NCBI RefSeq assembly: GCF_029633865.1
Contig: NC_079214.1
Span: forward strand, 17,214,753-17,278,752
Length of the DNA: 64,000 bases
From: Lampris incognitus
Lineage: Eukaryota > Chordata > Actinopteri > Lampriformes > Lampridae
Reading direction: 5' to 3'
This document shows positions 35,911-47,009 of this stretch, one piece after another. Numbering within the stretch: position 1 is the first letter of the stretch; each line of letters begins with the position of its first letter. The notes beneath the pieces were generated by a model that saw only the letters and a list, made by a program, of their open reading frames with translations, made no database searches and was not told the origin of the DNA. The position numbers and the translations under genes are program-made.

Positions 35911-38900
35911 CTGCAAATACACATAGAAGTCAGATTGCACCTTTCAATAGAGGTGTCACAATGCACATAGCATATACGACAAGAAAAATATAGCAAGAGG
36001 GCCAATGTGAAAAATTGTGAGTAATTTAAAACTTTTTTTTTTAATATTAGCTGATGCTATTACTTCTGTATGGTGTGTTGCCGTAATGACTCTGATGTCA
36101 GATATTCTACAGATCTGTACTTGATCCATTGCAAGAGGGTGCAAGGGATTCAATTTCAACCCCTGCTGTCACAAACATCCCATTTCCCATTTATCTAGAC
36201 TCTTCCTGATTGCATAAAAAAGTAATATTGCCGAAGGAGGAGGTTGGGCTTCCTGCTCTTTAAAACGACTTCTCGAGCAGCAGCACAACATGGAAGTCCA
36301 AGTATCGTTAACGCACAGCAGACAGATGTTTTATATCTCTGCGAGGATCAGTCCCCACATTGCTGATGCCCTCACTGAAATTACTATTGACCCTTTCACC
36401 CCATCCTCCATGCTGTCCTTAGCAGTTTTTGAAAGGAGTCATTTCTCAAGCTTGGTCACCTCCCTATTTCATTGATCTGTCCAACAACTCAATTGATTAC
36501 TGAACGTCTGCCTTCAATTCGCAGGGTCACAGCAACTATTCAGGGATAGTGTGGTTTTTTTCCCTGCTCCTCGGAGGTCACAGAGCTCGCTAAATGTTAT
36601 CCCACCCCAACGCTAACAATTCTGATCCAGAAAAGGCTGATACAAACATCCTAAAATATTTGCAGGTATTTTTTTTAATTGATCCCCATTGAGCAACTCT
36701 CTTTTTGCTTGTCTGCCTCTTGAGAGGTCAGAGTGCAGGGTCACATACAGGCGAGCACCTCTGAAGCTTGAAGAGAAGAATCTGTGTCTTCTCAATGCTA
36801 CGATCCTGAAGACTGACATGAACTCAAGTCATTTTTGATGCTGATATATTGAAGACAGCTAATCCACAAATATCCAGAAATGAACACTTGAGTGGTTTGT
36901 TATTGGAATGGTTGTTGTAGTGTAGGACTTTCACGAGAGGAGTGATACAGTGCATTGGGTTTTATGTCTTCACCGTAGCATCGAAATGTGGAAGAATAAG
37001 GCAGGTAGTGGCGACTTTGAAGAGGCAACGTTGCCATGGCTAAACGGCAGATGCAGCAGACAAAGCTCACAGAAGACCTTTACTGGCAGACACTACAATA
37101 TCAATAGCTAAAACTCAGGTTCAAACATGTTTGTAGTTTGTCTGTGCAGAAGGTATTGACACAACAATACTTGCAACTGTTTAATTTCAAATGGATCCCC
37201 GGGATCCAGACTGGTCAAATACTAATGCAATTACCAATATCACAAGCCTATTCTCATCCGACGGCTTCATGTACAGACACTTTTGCCATAGCGTTGATAC
37301 ATGGTACCCTTCAACATCTGTATGAGATGTGGCGGGTTAACTACTATCTAACCTTAATCCACAACTTAACCACTAGCTAGCTACCACAAACTCAACAACT
37401 ACATAATCTGTATGTAATAATTAATCATATATCCACCTGGAAGTTTAACATTGGAATATACAGAACACCTCCTACCTCACTAAACAGACATCACAGGGTA
37501 CTTTGCACATCAAATATCATTGCTTTGGCAAAGTATCAATATATATGATGCCATGGAATGAGAATGTGTTGGTATATCCATAGGTGTAGGTAAGTTGAAC
37601 AGAAACAATGATCCCCTGGACTGTTGCTTTAAAGACACCTTAGTACCTTGCTGACAGAGGATACTGTTGAGCTCTGTAACCACTGACGATATTCTTTTTG
37701 GTAACACTTTCTATGAAGCTTGCATCTATAACACCCTATAAGCATCTATAACGTCCTATAAGCTTCATAGAAACTGCCCCCCCCAATTGTACTTGGCCAA
37801 TTACCCTATTTTCCGAGCCATCCCAGTCATTGTTCCACCCCCTCTGCCGATCCGGGGAGGGCTGCAGAGCAGACTACCTCATGCTTCCTCCGATACATGT
37901 GAAGTCGCCAGCTGCCTCTTTTCACCTGACAGTGAGGAGTTTCACCAGGGGGGACATAGCGCGTGGGAGGTTCACGCTATTCCCTCCAGTTCTGCCTCTG
38001 CCCTGAACAGGCGCCACAACTGACCAGAGGAGGCACTAGTGCAGCGACCAGGACACATACCCACATCCGGCTTCCCACCCGCAGACATGGCCAATTGTGT
38101 CTGTAAGGACGCCCGACCAAGCTGGAGGTAACACGGGGATTCGAACCGGTGATCCCCGTGTTGGTAGGCAACAGAATAGACCGCTACGCTACCCGGATGC
38201 CCCACTGACAATATCTTTACACAAACCGCTAACAATATTCTTAGAGCACAATGTCATTACAACACAAAAAAAACAGTTGTTGGTTCCAAACAAACTCATA
38301 TTTTGACTGTATATACATACACTTTGGTCATCATCATCTCCCATCATGTGGTCGGCCACAAACCGCACCCCATTCACTGCCTCCTGGAAATCAGCAGCCC
38401 AGTCTGAACTGCTTCTCTGACGCAGATCCTGGGTGGCAGGGAAGCCATTCGGAAGGTATTCGGTGCAACGTATATCCCCTTTCCTAAGGGTATGGGTGTA
38501 GCCTGGTGGAGGAGCGGTGTTTTTGTTGCAAAAGTGTCCCGGAGTGGAGAGGGCAGAGTCTGAAGAAAGTAAGGCAGAGGAGGAGGACATGGTTGTTCCT
38601 GTTTTAGATTGGACTGGATAATCTAGACCCAGAATGGTCCCCCTGGTCTGCAGGCATCGCTGCTGGCGGAGTCGTTGGCGTGCAGAGTTATTCTGAGGCC
38701 GCCTCATGAAGAGCAAGGCGGGCAGTTTGACCAGGAACACCAGCTTGACCCAGGAGGGCATAGTGTGAGTGCTGGGAGAGCGGTGATGAACGTTGAGCAC
38801 GCACACACTGGTAATGATGGAGAAGGTTACCAGCACCATGGTGAACATCAGGTACTTGCCGATCAGAGGCACATCAAGTGAGGTAGGGGGAACAATCTTT

Positions 38901-41887
38901 GAGATTAGAAGCAAGAACACAGTGAGAGCCAGTAAAACAGAGATACACAAGGTCATCTTCTCTCCACAGTCTGAAGGCAGGTAGAAGACCAGGATGGCCA
39001 GAGAGGTTATCAGCACACAGGGAATGATGAGGTTGATGGTGTAAAACAGGGGCTTCCTCTTGATAATAAAATCAAAGGTGAGGTCCACATATGTGGGGTC
39101 CAAAGGGTTTACTGTCCGCCTGCCAGGCAGAGCCAGGATATCCCACTCTCCGCTGGGGGTGAAGTCATCCATGCTGGCCACCTCTGACTTCAGCACCAGG
39201 TCAATCTCGGTGTGGTCGTAGGTCCAGGAGCGGAATTTGAGTGTGCAGTTCTGCTGGTCAAAGGGAAAATGCTTGACCTCTATCTTGCAAGCACTCTTGT
39301 AGATGGCCGGTGGGAGCCAGGTGATGGTGCCATTGAAATGGACGATGGCATTGGTGAAGACTGTAACCTCATAGGTGCCATCAGCACTACGGGCAGGAGC
39401 AGGAGAAGGAGAAAAGAGAAAGATTTCCTTACTGTATCTCTGTATTCAGAAACTTCTTACTGAATTTCTGAAATCTGTTTAATCAAGACATACAAGATGA
39501 GACATTTCAGTTATACGGTCATTGCTGGAAACACTCATTTTACAAATTCCCATTTCGTTGATTTGGTCCTGGAAGACTCGGCCTATACCTGTGGACATTA
39601 ACAACTCTTTGATTTTATCAGGTATAAACAAGGCTCAGCGTTTTCGGTGTTTATTTTTCAAAGCCATCCAGCATGCCGAATTTCGCCACAAGAGAACACT
39701 GTTACATAACATCACACGAACAGGAACAACTTTTGGATCCGTGGAAACATAAAATCCGGGTGAAAATTGGTTTAAACCGATCTGCTCCTTTTAAAAAATC
39801 TGGGTATTTTCCGGTGAAAATTGGTAAAAACCAAAAACGCTGCGCCTTGGGTATAAAGTCTGGAGATGCTCTACTCAAAATTGGGAAAGGTGCTAAAGGT
39901 CAATAAGAGAGCTAATTTACTTACCTAAGGGTACATTTTCTCATTTAGAAAAAGGCAACTGAAAAATTTTACTGTAAAATAAATCATTTAGGCATAAAAT
40001 GTTACTTTTTGTGTCCACAAGAACAGTCACAAAAACTGTCCACGGAGAATCTCCAGACCTTATCTGAGTATCAAGTCTGAACTGTATGATCTCTGGCTTT
40101 GAAAGTGAGTTAATTCAGATGTAGATGGAGCAGATATTGGGGTAATTTTACTAGACACCACATATAATACATATACATTTTTAAACTGAATGGGCTTTCC
40201 CCTTTAACCATGACTAGGAATATTGCTAAAAAAAATTAAAATCCATTGTGAAATATGTCGTATGTTCATAGCATTATATTCCAAAATTACTTACTTGTTG
40301 TAAAGAACAATATCAGGGAGCCAGATGTGTCTTGAGGGAATACGGATTCTATCGATGCCTTCAAATTTTGAGGGGTCCCATGAAAGCCTGTAATCGACCC
40401 ATTTCTAGGGGGAGGGGTAAAGAGACTTGGCTGTTGAAGTTTGAAATTCTGGCTGTCACACACTTCCCCAGACTCTCTCAAGACTGGATCATTACAAAAT
40501 TACATGCTTCATCATCACTCAAATGAGGTGTACGTAGAGACAATTATAGAACTAGTTTATTCCACAATGGGAAAGGCAGGATGGATTGATATGGTTTAAT
40601 TCAAATTCAGGAGGAAGGTGGTTTTGTGAGGGATTGGCATGGTAAGGAAATGTGATGGGTGACTGATGTTGGTGGACCTTGATTTTCATCAAGCTTACCT
40701 GATCTAGCCAGACATTAGTCGTCATAATCTGTTCTCTTTCATTCTGGAAGTGGAAAAGAGTGGTGGAGAATTAACTTCAATACGTACAATTTTTGATGCA
40801 TATTTGCCATCAGAAATGCAGATGGTTGGATGCAAAAGAGACTGAATTGCATGCTGAAATACAAACACCAAAAACTGAATAACAACTTTCCAATATTGAT
40901 GTATAAAGGAATATTATGGTGCATAATGGCCTGTCAATTTTCAATATATATATATTTGTATACTCAGTGTCTCAGGCTGTCTGGTAAGGCACGACAGTAG
41001 ATGGCACATCATTTCAGTAGTATTTTGTAATATTTTTTTCAACCCTTTCTTCCTCATAAATTGCCCATTAGATCAACCCAAAATGATTATCATTGTTGCC
41101 AATTTTGCCAGAACTTCCTCCATTTTCCCTCAAGCCCTCTATTCCCTCATTATTCGAAGATATGATTGTTGGCACACAATATCTATTTTCCACTTTCTTG
41201 GCTTATATCCTCATTAGGTTAAAGAAGAAAAAGAGTGTACCTAGATCTTTTAGTACTCCTCCGGCATTTCCAGTGTGGAAAGGTCATTTTTAGAGCATTG
41301 CAGTCATGTTCGCTTGAGATTGTTGATGCTTTGGATAACTGAATTAAGTGACTCTCGAAAAAGAGTGCCAGCTAAATGCCTCAATATGTAAATTTTAATT
41401 CTACAAGCAGAAATGCAATACTAAAAATGCATGCCCCTCCCCTGTTTCCCTTGGTAATTAACATGTTTATTGATGGCAATCTCATTGCACTGTCATGACA
41501 TATAGTTGCAATAAAGTGATACCCGATGCCAATTACTGCAAAGAGTAAAATGGGAGTACATGCAAACCCATAAAGTGAGGATGTGAATGAGTCTTGCCAC
41601 TTCGGTCTACAGTGGGGAGAAGTCTTAACTGTAAATCAGAGGTGGCCTCTAACACCCTGTCTGAAGCAGGTTTATGGCCCTTTTTAATCCAATGTGCCGA
41701 AGTTTTAATTCAGACGTGACATGGGGTAGAGATCACAGTCAGCCACATCTGTCCTTTACCTTATCATCCGTCCATGTAGGATGATGATGGCGCCTCTGCA
41801 CAAGTTGGCATGTAATTAACTCGTTTCTCTTTCTTTGCTCAAGCTCTTTTTCTGTTTCACTGTCCCGCCTCGCTTTTCATCCCCATT

Positions 41888-41958
<71 letters not shown>

Positions 41959-44900
41959 CTTTTCACCCTCTCACACACAAACACACAGACACACACACAC
42001 ATTTGTGTGTAATAACAAGAGAAGTATGCGAGTATTCGGTGTCTCACCACACTGATGAGCTGTGCCAGAGACACTCGCAGTTGGACTGTGACCCTCTCCG
42101 TCCTGTTTACAGCTGGACGGATCAGCTTGTTGTAGTGGTCCTCCCCCAACAACTGGTTCATCAGGCGTTCCTCCGAATCGGCACAACTACTACCTGTTGG
42201 TAGTATTGTTTTTGTTTTTTGTTTTTTTACAGAGATTACTTGTACTCAAAACAAATGAATGCACATCTATGTCGAAACAATTAAATAGAAATAGACCTGA
42301 AATACTGCCTTGGCGGTTTCTACGCCAGTGTTTTGATATCAGCAGATGAAACTTCCCATACAGATTTATTGCCGCTGTCTTTGTGTAATGAACGCACTAT
42401 CTTTTACGAGCGCTTAATGAGTCGTGCCATCAGGTGTAGTACCAGTGTAGTCTAGATAAGTGTATGCCTGATCGCGTATGATGGAGACTTTAGGAGGGGT
42501 TGGACTGAGACACAGACTTGACTGTTGGACCAGGTAAAGGAGTCAGGAACTTAATTTAGCGACAGTGGACATTCAGGCTCTCATATACCATCCTTCTTCA
42601 TGCACCCCATTTGTGTTTCTGCACAAGTGATTGCCAAAAAGATCACAGTGTATAGTAGTATCAAATCTAGTGTGTTGGTGGATGTCTTAATGCTCAAAGA
42701 AAATTACACCAGTCAGAAAAATGCTCTTGACTGTTAGGCAATTTGGTACAGGCAGATATCTCTGCAGCAATTTAATGACACTACTATTGCTCACTACGTC
42801 AAATATCCATTACAACAACTCATCCAGTTCAGTATTGATTTTTGGTTTTCGTAAACGTGAAAAAAAAACTGATTTGGAAAATATTGCTCTCAAGGTAAAT
42901 CAATTTGTTTCAATATTTAATCTTTCATCTAATATCATTTTTTTTACTGACATGATGTGATATCCCTTATTCAGCGATGTGTTACTATACTTACCCTTTT
43001 TTTTCTACAAACTTCCTAAAACAAGTACAATTGCATCAGACAGAAATGAATCATCTCACACCACTGGCAGAATGCTCACTTCTCTTAAGACAACTACAAT
43101 TTTTAAGGTTAAATATTAGACCCAACAGCGTCTTACAGTCAACATTTCTTTGCAGTGCAGTACTGCTGCTTGAAGGCCACATCTCAAGCTGCTTTCTCTT
43201 AAATGAAAGCAAGCTATGAATACCAATTCCCAAATGCCACCTCCCGCATGCTGATAAATGACATCCATGTCAAGACTGAAGAGAAGCTTGATTAAAACTG
43301 ATAGTTAATGCTCGTCATCCAGAAAGGAATGGAGAGAGCGTGCACCACCTTTCCTTCTCTCCCCTTTGCATCAATTGATAACCTAATGCTCTGACACTGT
43401 GAGTAGCTGAGCTGCCTCAATGTGCACCTGAGAAACATTCTAGCAAAGTGAGACTTTCATTGATTGGCCCATTCAGTAGAAATAACTTATGAGGTCCCTG
43501 TTCAGGAGAGGAGCAATATTTATAGCTTTGGAAACCCAATTGTTTCATCACGCATTTAACAACTTTTGTGTGCAGAAAAATAGGATGACTGCATGACTAA
43601 CTGGGAGTTTGCGCCTTACTCGGAGGCTAACCCCTATCAAGCTGTGTGTGTTATCAGGCCACAGAGGTGTGATGTACCAGACAGACCTCCGCGGGTCAGC
43701 ACATACTGCCAGGACTGCACCCGTCATTTGGCCGAGGTCCCATTCAACCCAATAGCAGCTCTAGAGCTGTCTTTGACAGATGGCATGTTGTCAAAGCCCT
43801 TGGAGACTACAGTCAAACATGCTCCACCTTACCCCAGAAGTGAAGGGCGCTGGCCAGAAAGGGGACAAACCACTCTTACCAGTAATTACTGCATGCTGCG
43901 AATGGCCTTCACTGTGCATTTGTGTGTGTGAAGAGTGTGTTTGCATGTGTGTGTCTGTGCATGCATATACACATATGTGTATGTTTGTATATATGTGTGT
44001 ATATGTAAAAGGGGGATGTGTTTATGCAGCAGCCCTGTGGAGTGTTGACATTATGTTGATTAAAACTGGAGGTCAGATGTGTTAATGCACTGCCAGAACC
44101 AGTACTTGGTGAGTTGATAAGGTCACGCTGCTCAGCACTCCGGACAAACGCTATTTTTGAAGAATAAGGTATAGGGCTTAGAGCAAGAGACCTTAATGAA
44201 GGCTGGAAATGGACGAAGCGATGACGTAAATCGTGATGTGTTTTTTTTTCTTCTATGGAACATTATACCTCCTCTTCATCCAATTTTTTTTTAATCTGTT
44301 CCTGCTCTGAATAGAAGGACCAGCCCAAATATGGCAGACACATTGTGTGGGTCAGTGGACAAGGGGGCTATATGGGTTGTATTGTAGCCTAGGCTACATC
44401 TGTCAAATAACATCTGAATTCTACTGACAACGTTCCCACAAGATAGAATTGTACAAAATAGTCGATTTTTCAAATCCATGATATGGACAGGCCTTAATCA
44501 ATGAGAGGAAAGCTGTGATTCCTACTGATATCACCTATAAATCCACTGCAGCCAAGAGAAGGAGACTGAAGTGGGATAAGTTGTAAGTATCAGAAAAAAC
44601 TCGATAGTGCATAGGCAATGCAGGTCAATATTAGAAGGTTGTTTGGGTCAACTCCCTCTCTCAAGACCCTCCACCAAACTGTTCCCTCAGCCACAGCAGA
44701 TTATGGTAATAACCTGATTGGTCTTTTGCTTCCTGCTGGCCATATTTGACAGGAAGACTGATTTGAGAACTTTTATGTTCAAATATCTCACACCCAAGCT
44801 CATCCTGCAAAAATGTTACTACTTCCTTTTCTCTTGGTAGAAATACACTTCTGCATACACTGAATGGTACCTATGAAACTGTGCCTGAGCCCATTTTACT

Positions 44901-45329
44901 TAACCCCCCCAATTGGTCTCAGATGCAAGATAGGAAAAACATCACCCCTCATAAAAAAAAAATCAGCAATATTTCACATATTTAAGAAAAACAACATTTT
45001 GAAACTCAAATATCATGCTTCACAAGGTATAATAACACAGCATCAGTTGCACCAAGTTAACCGACCCGTCCATCGTCTCCGAAAATTTGACCGTCCCGAA
45101 AACTCACGTGGCGCGTGATACTTCAATCATGCGATGCACCGAAAAACGGTGTCTCCACCAAACCTCAGCCTCCGCAAAACGCAGTTTAGTTTGTTTTTTC
45201 TTTTCTTTTACAAAACAATCTGGCAAGCAGTTGCTGTACAAAGAAGCAGAACCGATACGCACATCGCGTCGTGTACTTACACCGAATCAAAGTGAAGAAG
45301 TAAGCGAGGATGGAAAGACTCCGAGTCAT
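35746..45329 (-). CDS. chrnb4: Neuronal nicotinic acetylcholine receptor beta subunit, beta-4 type, complete, six coding exons
   Basis: Structural subunit partnering alpha3 in ganglionic-type nAChR channels. Exons on the minus strand are 45281-45329, 42048-42193, 40699-40743, 40295-40404, 38321-39386 and 35746-35910, total 1581 nt, 526 aa, all GT-AG with matching phases. Signal peptide about 1-20. Cys-loop [15 protein letters not shown] is C150-C164. The vicinal Cys pair is replaced by [10 protein letters not shown], which defines a beta subunit. M1 is about 227-252, M2 261-279, M3 290-314 and M4 in exon 6. Sequons lie at N46, N135 and N163. [20 protein letters not shown] and HRSPSTHTM are beta4-like. 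[20 protein letters not shown] and PLFQN are beta2-like. Position next to chrna3 on the same strand decides for chrnb4; chrnb2 is the alternative. Family certain, paralogue inferred. Confidence 0.85.
35911..37696 (-). other. chrnb4: chrnb4 intron 5, SINE-free part
   Basis: The 2410-nt intron runs to 38320. This part shows no exon or repeat that I recognise. Confidence 0.8.
37697..37776. repeat. Short inverted/tandem repeat block next to a SINE in chrnb4 intron 5
   Basis: TTTCTATGAAGCTT (37709-37722) and its exact reverse complement (37759-37772) enclose two tandem units of GCATCTATAACNNCCTATA. Preceded by GGTAACAC, as in the element at 19.65 kb. Confidence 0.65.
37777..38202 (-). mobile_element. 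tRNA-derived SINE, family B, in chrnb4 intron 5
   Basis: Minus-strand head has the B-box GGTTCGAATC, and the body shares the blocks of the copies at 13.1 and 26.8 kb. It lies 118 bp from exon 5 on the sense strand of chrnb4. A 15-bp near-duplicate CACTGACAATATCTT / CACTGACGATATTCTT lies at 38203 and 37681. Confidence 0.88.
38321..39386 (-). CDS. chrnb4: chrnb4 coding exon 5 (Cys-loop, M1-M3, cytoplasmic loop)
   Basis: 1066 nt, acceptor cgtag, donor gtatgt. Starts with (N)ADGTYEVTV and ends with [16 protein letters not shown]. Encodes the Cys-loop, M1-M3 and a loop of about 150 residues. A SINE lies about 118 nt downstream of the donor. Confidence 0.94.
39387..40294 (-). other. chrnb4: chrnb4 intron 4
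   Basis: 908 nt. Contains a near-duplicate GGTGAAAATTGGT motif (about 39760 and 39812) but no known element. Confidence 0.8.
40295..40404 (-). CDS. chrnb4: chrnb4 coding exon 4 (110 nt)
   Basis: Encodes [26 protein letters not shown] and [10 protein letters not shown], residues 81-116, plus two bases of Asn117. Acceptor ccctag, donor gtaagt; same size and phase as chrna3 exon 4. Confidence 0.94.
40699..40743 (-). CDS. chrnb4: chrnb4 coding exon 3 (45 nt)
   Basis: Encodes [15 protein letters not shown], residues 66-80, between acceptor ttccag and donor gtaagc. [13 protein letters not shown] is the conserved beta2/beta4 block. Confidence 0.94.
40744..42047 (-). other. chrnb4: chrnb4 intron 2
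   Basis: 1304 nt with the (CT)n repeat near its 5' end. Confidence 0.85.
41891..41955. repeat. (CT)n microsatellite in chrnb4 intron 2
   Basis: About 32 CT units, GA on the gene strand, starting about 93 nt after the exon 2 donor. A CA-rich run follows at 41971-42000. Confidence 0.94.
42048..42193 (-). CDS. chrnb4: chrnb4 coding exon 2 (146 nt)
   Basis: Acceptor aacag, donor gtgaga. Encodes [30 protein letters not shown] and SLAQLISV, residues 17-65. YNKLIRPA and SLAQLISV are hallmarks of beta2/beta4 subunits. Confidence 0.93.
42194..45280 (-). other. chrnb4: chrnb4 intron 1
   Basis: 3087 nt between the signal-peptide exon and exon 2. TG-rich around 43920-44010. No other exon or element recognised. 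Confidence 0.75.
45281..45329 (-). CDS. chrnb4: chrnb4 coding exon 1 (start codon, signal peptide)
   Basis: 16 codons, [16 protein letters not shown], plus one base before a perfect donor gtaagt. The T joins GT of exon 2 to make Cys17. Translation then continues [10 protein letters not shown], with a plausible signal-peptidase site after SCA. The exon lies in a CpG-rich block (about 45060-45700). Found by phase and donor quality, so slightly less certain than the other exons. Confidence 0.78.
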
Positions 45330-45391
45330 GTTTTCGGCACCATCTGGTCGTCACGGGTCGAACGTGAGAAACTCCACGGGGACGGAAGCAT
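45326..45391 (-). promoter_or_regulatory. Upstream ORF in the presumed chrnb4 leader, stop overlapping the main ATG
   Basis: An ATG at 45391 opens 21 codons and ends in TGA at 45328-45326. That TGA shares bases with the chrnb4 start as ATGA. A second ATG of the same frame lies five codons before the stop. Such overlap commonly lowers translation or makes it depend on reinitiation. The transcription start is unknown, so it is inferred, not shown, that the uORF is transcribed. Confidence 0.45.
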
Positions 45392-45720
45392 GCCGTGTTG
45401 CGCGGAGCTCGGACGCCTTCCCTGCGGCCGCGGTGGGACTTCGAAGGAGGCGTGTGTCTTGTGCCTCCGGCTGGGAGTCCTTACTGTAGTTAGGTAGTTA
45501 GTGAGTTAGTTAGTTAGTTAGTTAGAGATGGGGACGCGCAACGGCGAATGGCCCCATATTACTTTTAACGGTGCTCCTCCGCATAGTCCACGTAGAGTTG
45601 GCGCGCGCTGCCCGCTGTAGGCGTAGTGCTCGTGCGCTCTCCTGCCGCTCCTGATTTCCGCATAACGGTCCGAGGCTCCGCTATTCGTCTTAAAAGTTTT
45701 TAAAAGATGGCGATGACCAC

Positions 45721-47009
45721 TGACCGTGTAAGAAAACCGACGAGGCTTTTTCAAAAGAAGAAGAAGAAGAAAAAATAACGTATGCGGTTTAATTCGCAAA
45801 CGCGCTGATTAATGACCGGAAGTGACTGGTTTGATGATGGCACTCCAACAACAGTTTGGGCACAGTGAAGAAAGTTGAAGGTAACGAGACAATGGGCAAC
45901 AAACCAGTGTGGACTCTGGCTTTTTCTATATTATGACCACTCTGAGCATTAGCTCAGCGTACCTTTTCTGCCCCCCCCCCCTTTTTTTGGTGGTGTCTCT
46001 TGCCTCTCCTTGCCGGAGACCCTGTCCCTGCCTCCTTTTTCCTATGCTAGACTATAACCGAGCACCTCACAGTATGCAGCTGGATATTTAATATATAAGT
46101 AGGACTAAATTGTTTCTCTCAAATCCTATCCTTTTCTTACCCTAGAGCCTGAATACTAGATAGTATACACACACACACACTCCTGGCAGATAAACACGTC
46201 AGACTCTACAGGATTTTGCTATTCTGACAGATTAGTTAACAATCATAACAGCCATTCTTCAAACTGCGACACCACATGGGGTTTGCTGAGTGTATTTAGG
46301 AGTAGGGGACAAGTAAATATGCAGTCCATGATGGGAGAGATTTAGTGGGGTGAAACACAGTCAAGCTCATATGGCAGGGTAATCTTAACACAGCAGATTT
46401 ACAACCGCCACACTGCTTAAAGTCTCATTATTATGCCCAGTAAAAGGACTGTATCATGAAGGGAGAGCTGCCCCAAGGACCAAACTGGAAATTATGAATT
46501 AAAACTTTTTAGACTTCCATTCTGGATTATTGAGAGCGGATCAATAAGGGCTGATTAGGGTTTGTCCCTCAATAGTACTAGAGTTTGACCTATTTCATAA
46601 ACCCTTTATAGTTTTTGGGGCTGTATAATGCTTAAAGATGAAACAAAGATTGGTTCCACATTAATAGCTACATCATAAAATATCAATATTTTTAATCAAA
46701 ACAAAATTAGGATATGAGCTATATGAGAAATCTTAAGGCTACAGTCCTAAAGATTTACATGAAAATGTGTAATGCTTACACTACCTGGCGTATTAAAGAC
46801 TATAGCTAAACGATGAATAGGGCCAGTCCAAATTACAAATGATTTTGTAGCTTTTCATTTTAATGGTTACTGTCAGGTAAGATTTCTCTTGGGGAAAAAA
46901 AACAAAACAGTGTGGTGCATAACGTGTGCCCGTTCTCTTCTATTCTATGTGAGTAAAGGGGTGAATAAAACATTTATTTCTGGTGGCAAAAGAAATTTGC
47001 ATCTTCGCT
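45721..47009. other. Unannotated sequence upstream of chrnb4
   Basis: No exon recognised. Short homopolymer runs and a small (CA)n at about 46168. Confidence 0.5.

Larger units (their letters stand above)
45060..45720. promoter_or_regulatory. CpG-rich segment around chrnb4 exon 1, likely promoter region
   Basis: Many CG dinucleotides, including a NotI-like GCGGCCGC core near 45424, against an AT-rich surround. It covers exon 1 and about 400 bp upstream. A TTAG tetranucleotide repeat lies inside at about 45486-45525. Promoter role is inferred from position and composition; no clear TATA box was seen. Confidence 0.45.

Noticed and set aside
43593-43931. 112-codon plus-strand frame inside chrnb4 intron 1
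   Set aside because: No domain, ends in TG-repeat; likely chance.
45087-45497. 136-codon plus-strand frame across chrnb4 exon 1
   Set aside because: Antisense to the exon in a GC-rich block; no domain or splice support.
45518-45799. Minus-strand frame starting with a Leu-rich run, first considered as a signal peptide
   Set aside because: The Leu run is read from a GAA repeat; no suitable phase-1 donor follows. The exon at 45281-45329 fits exon 2 exactly.
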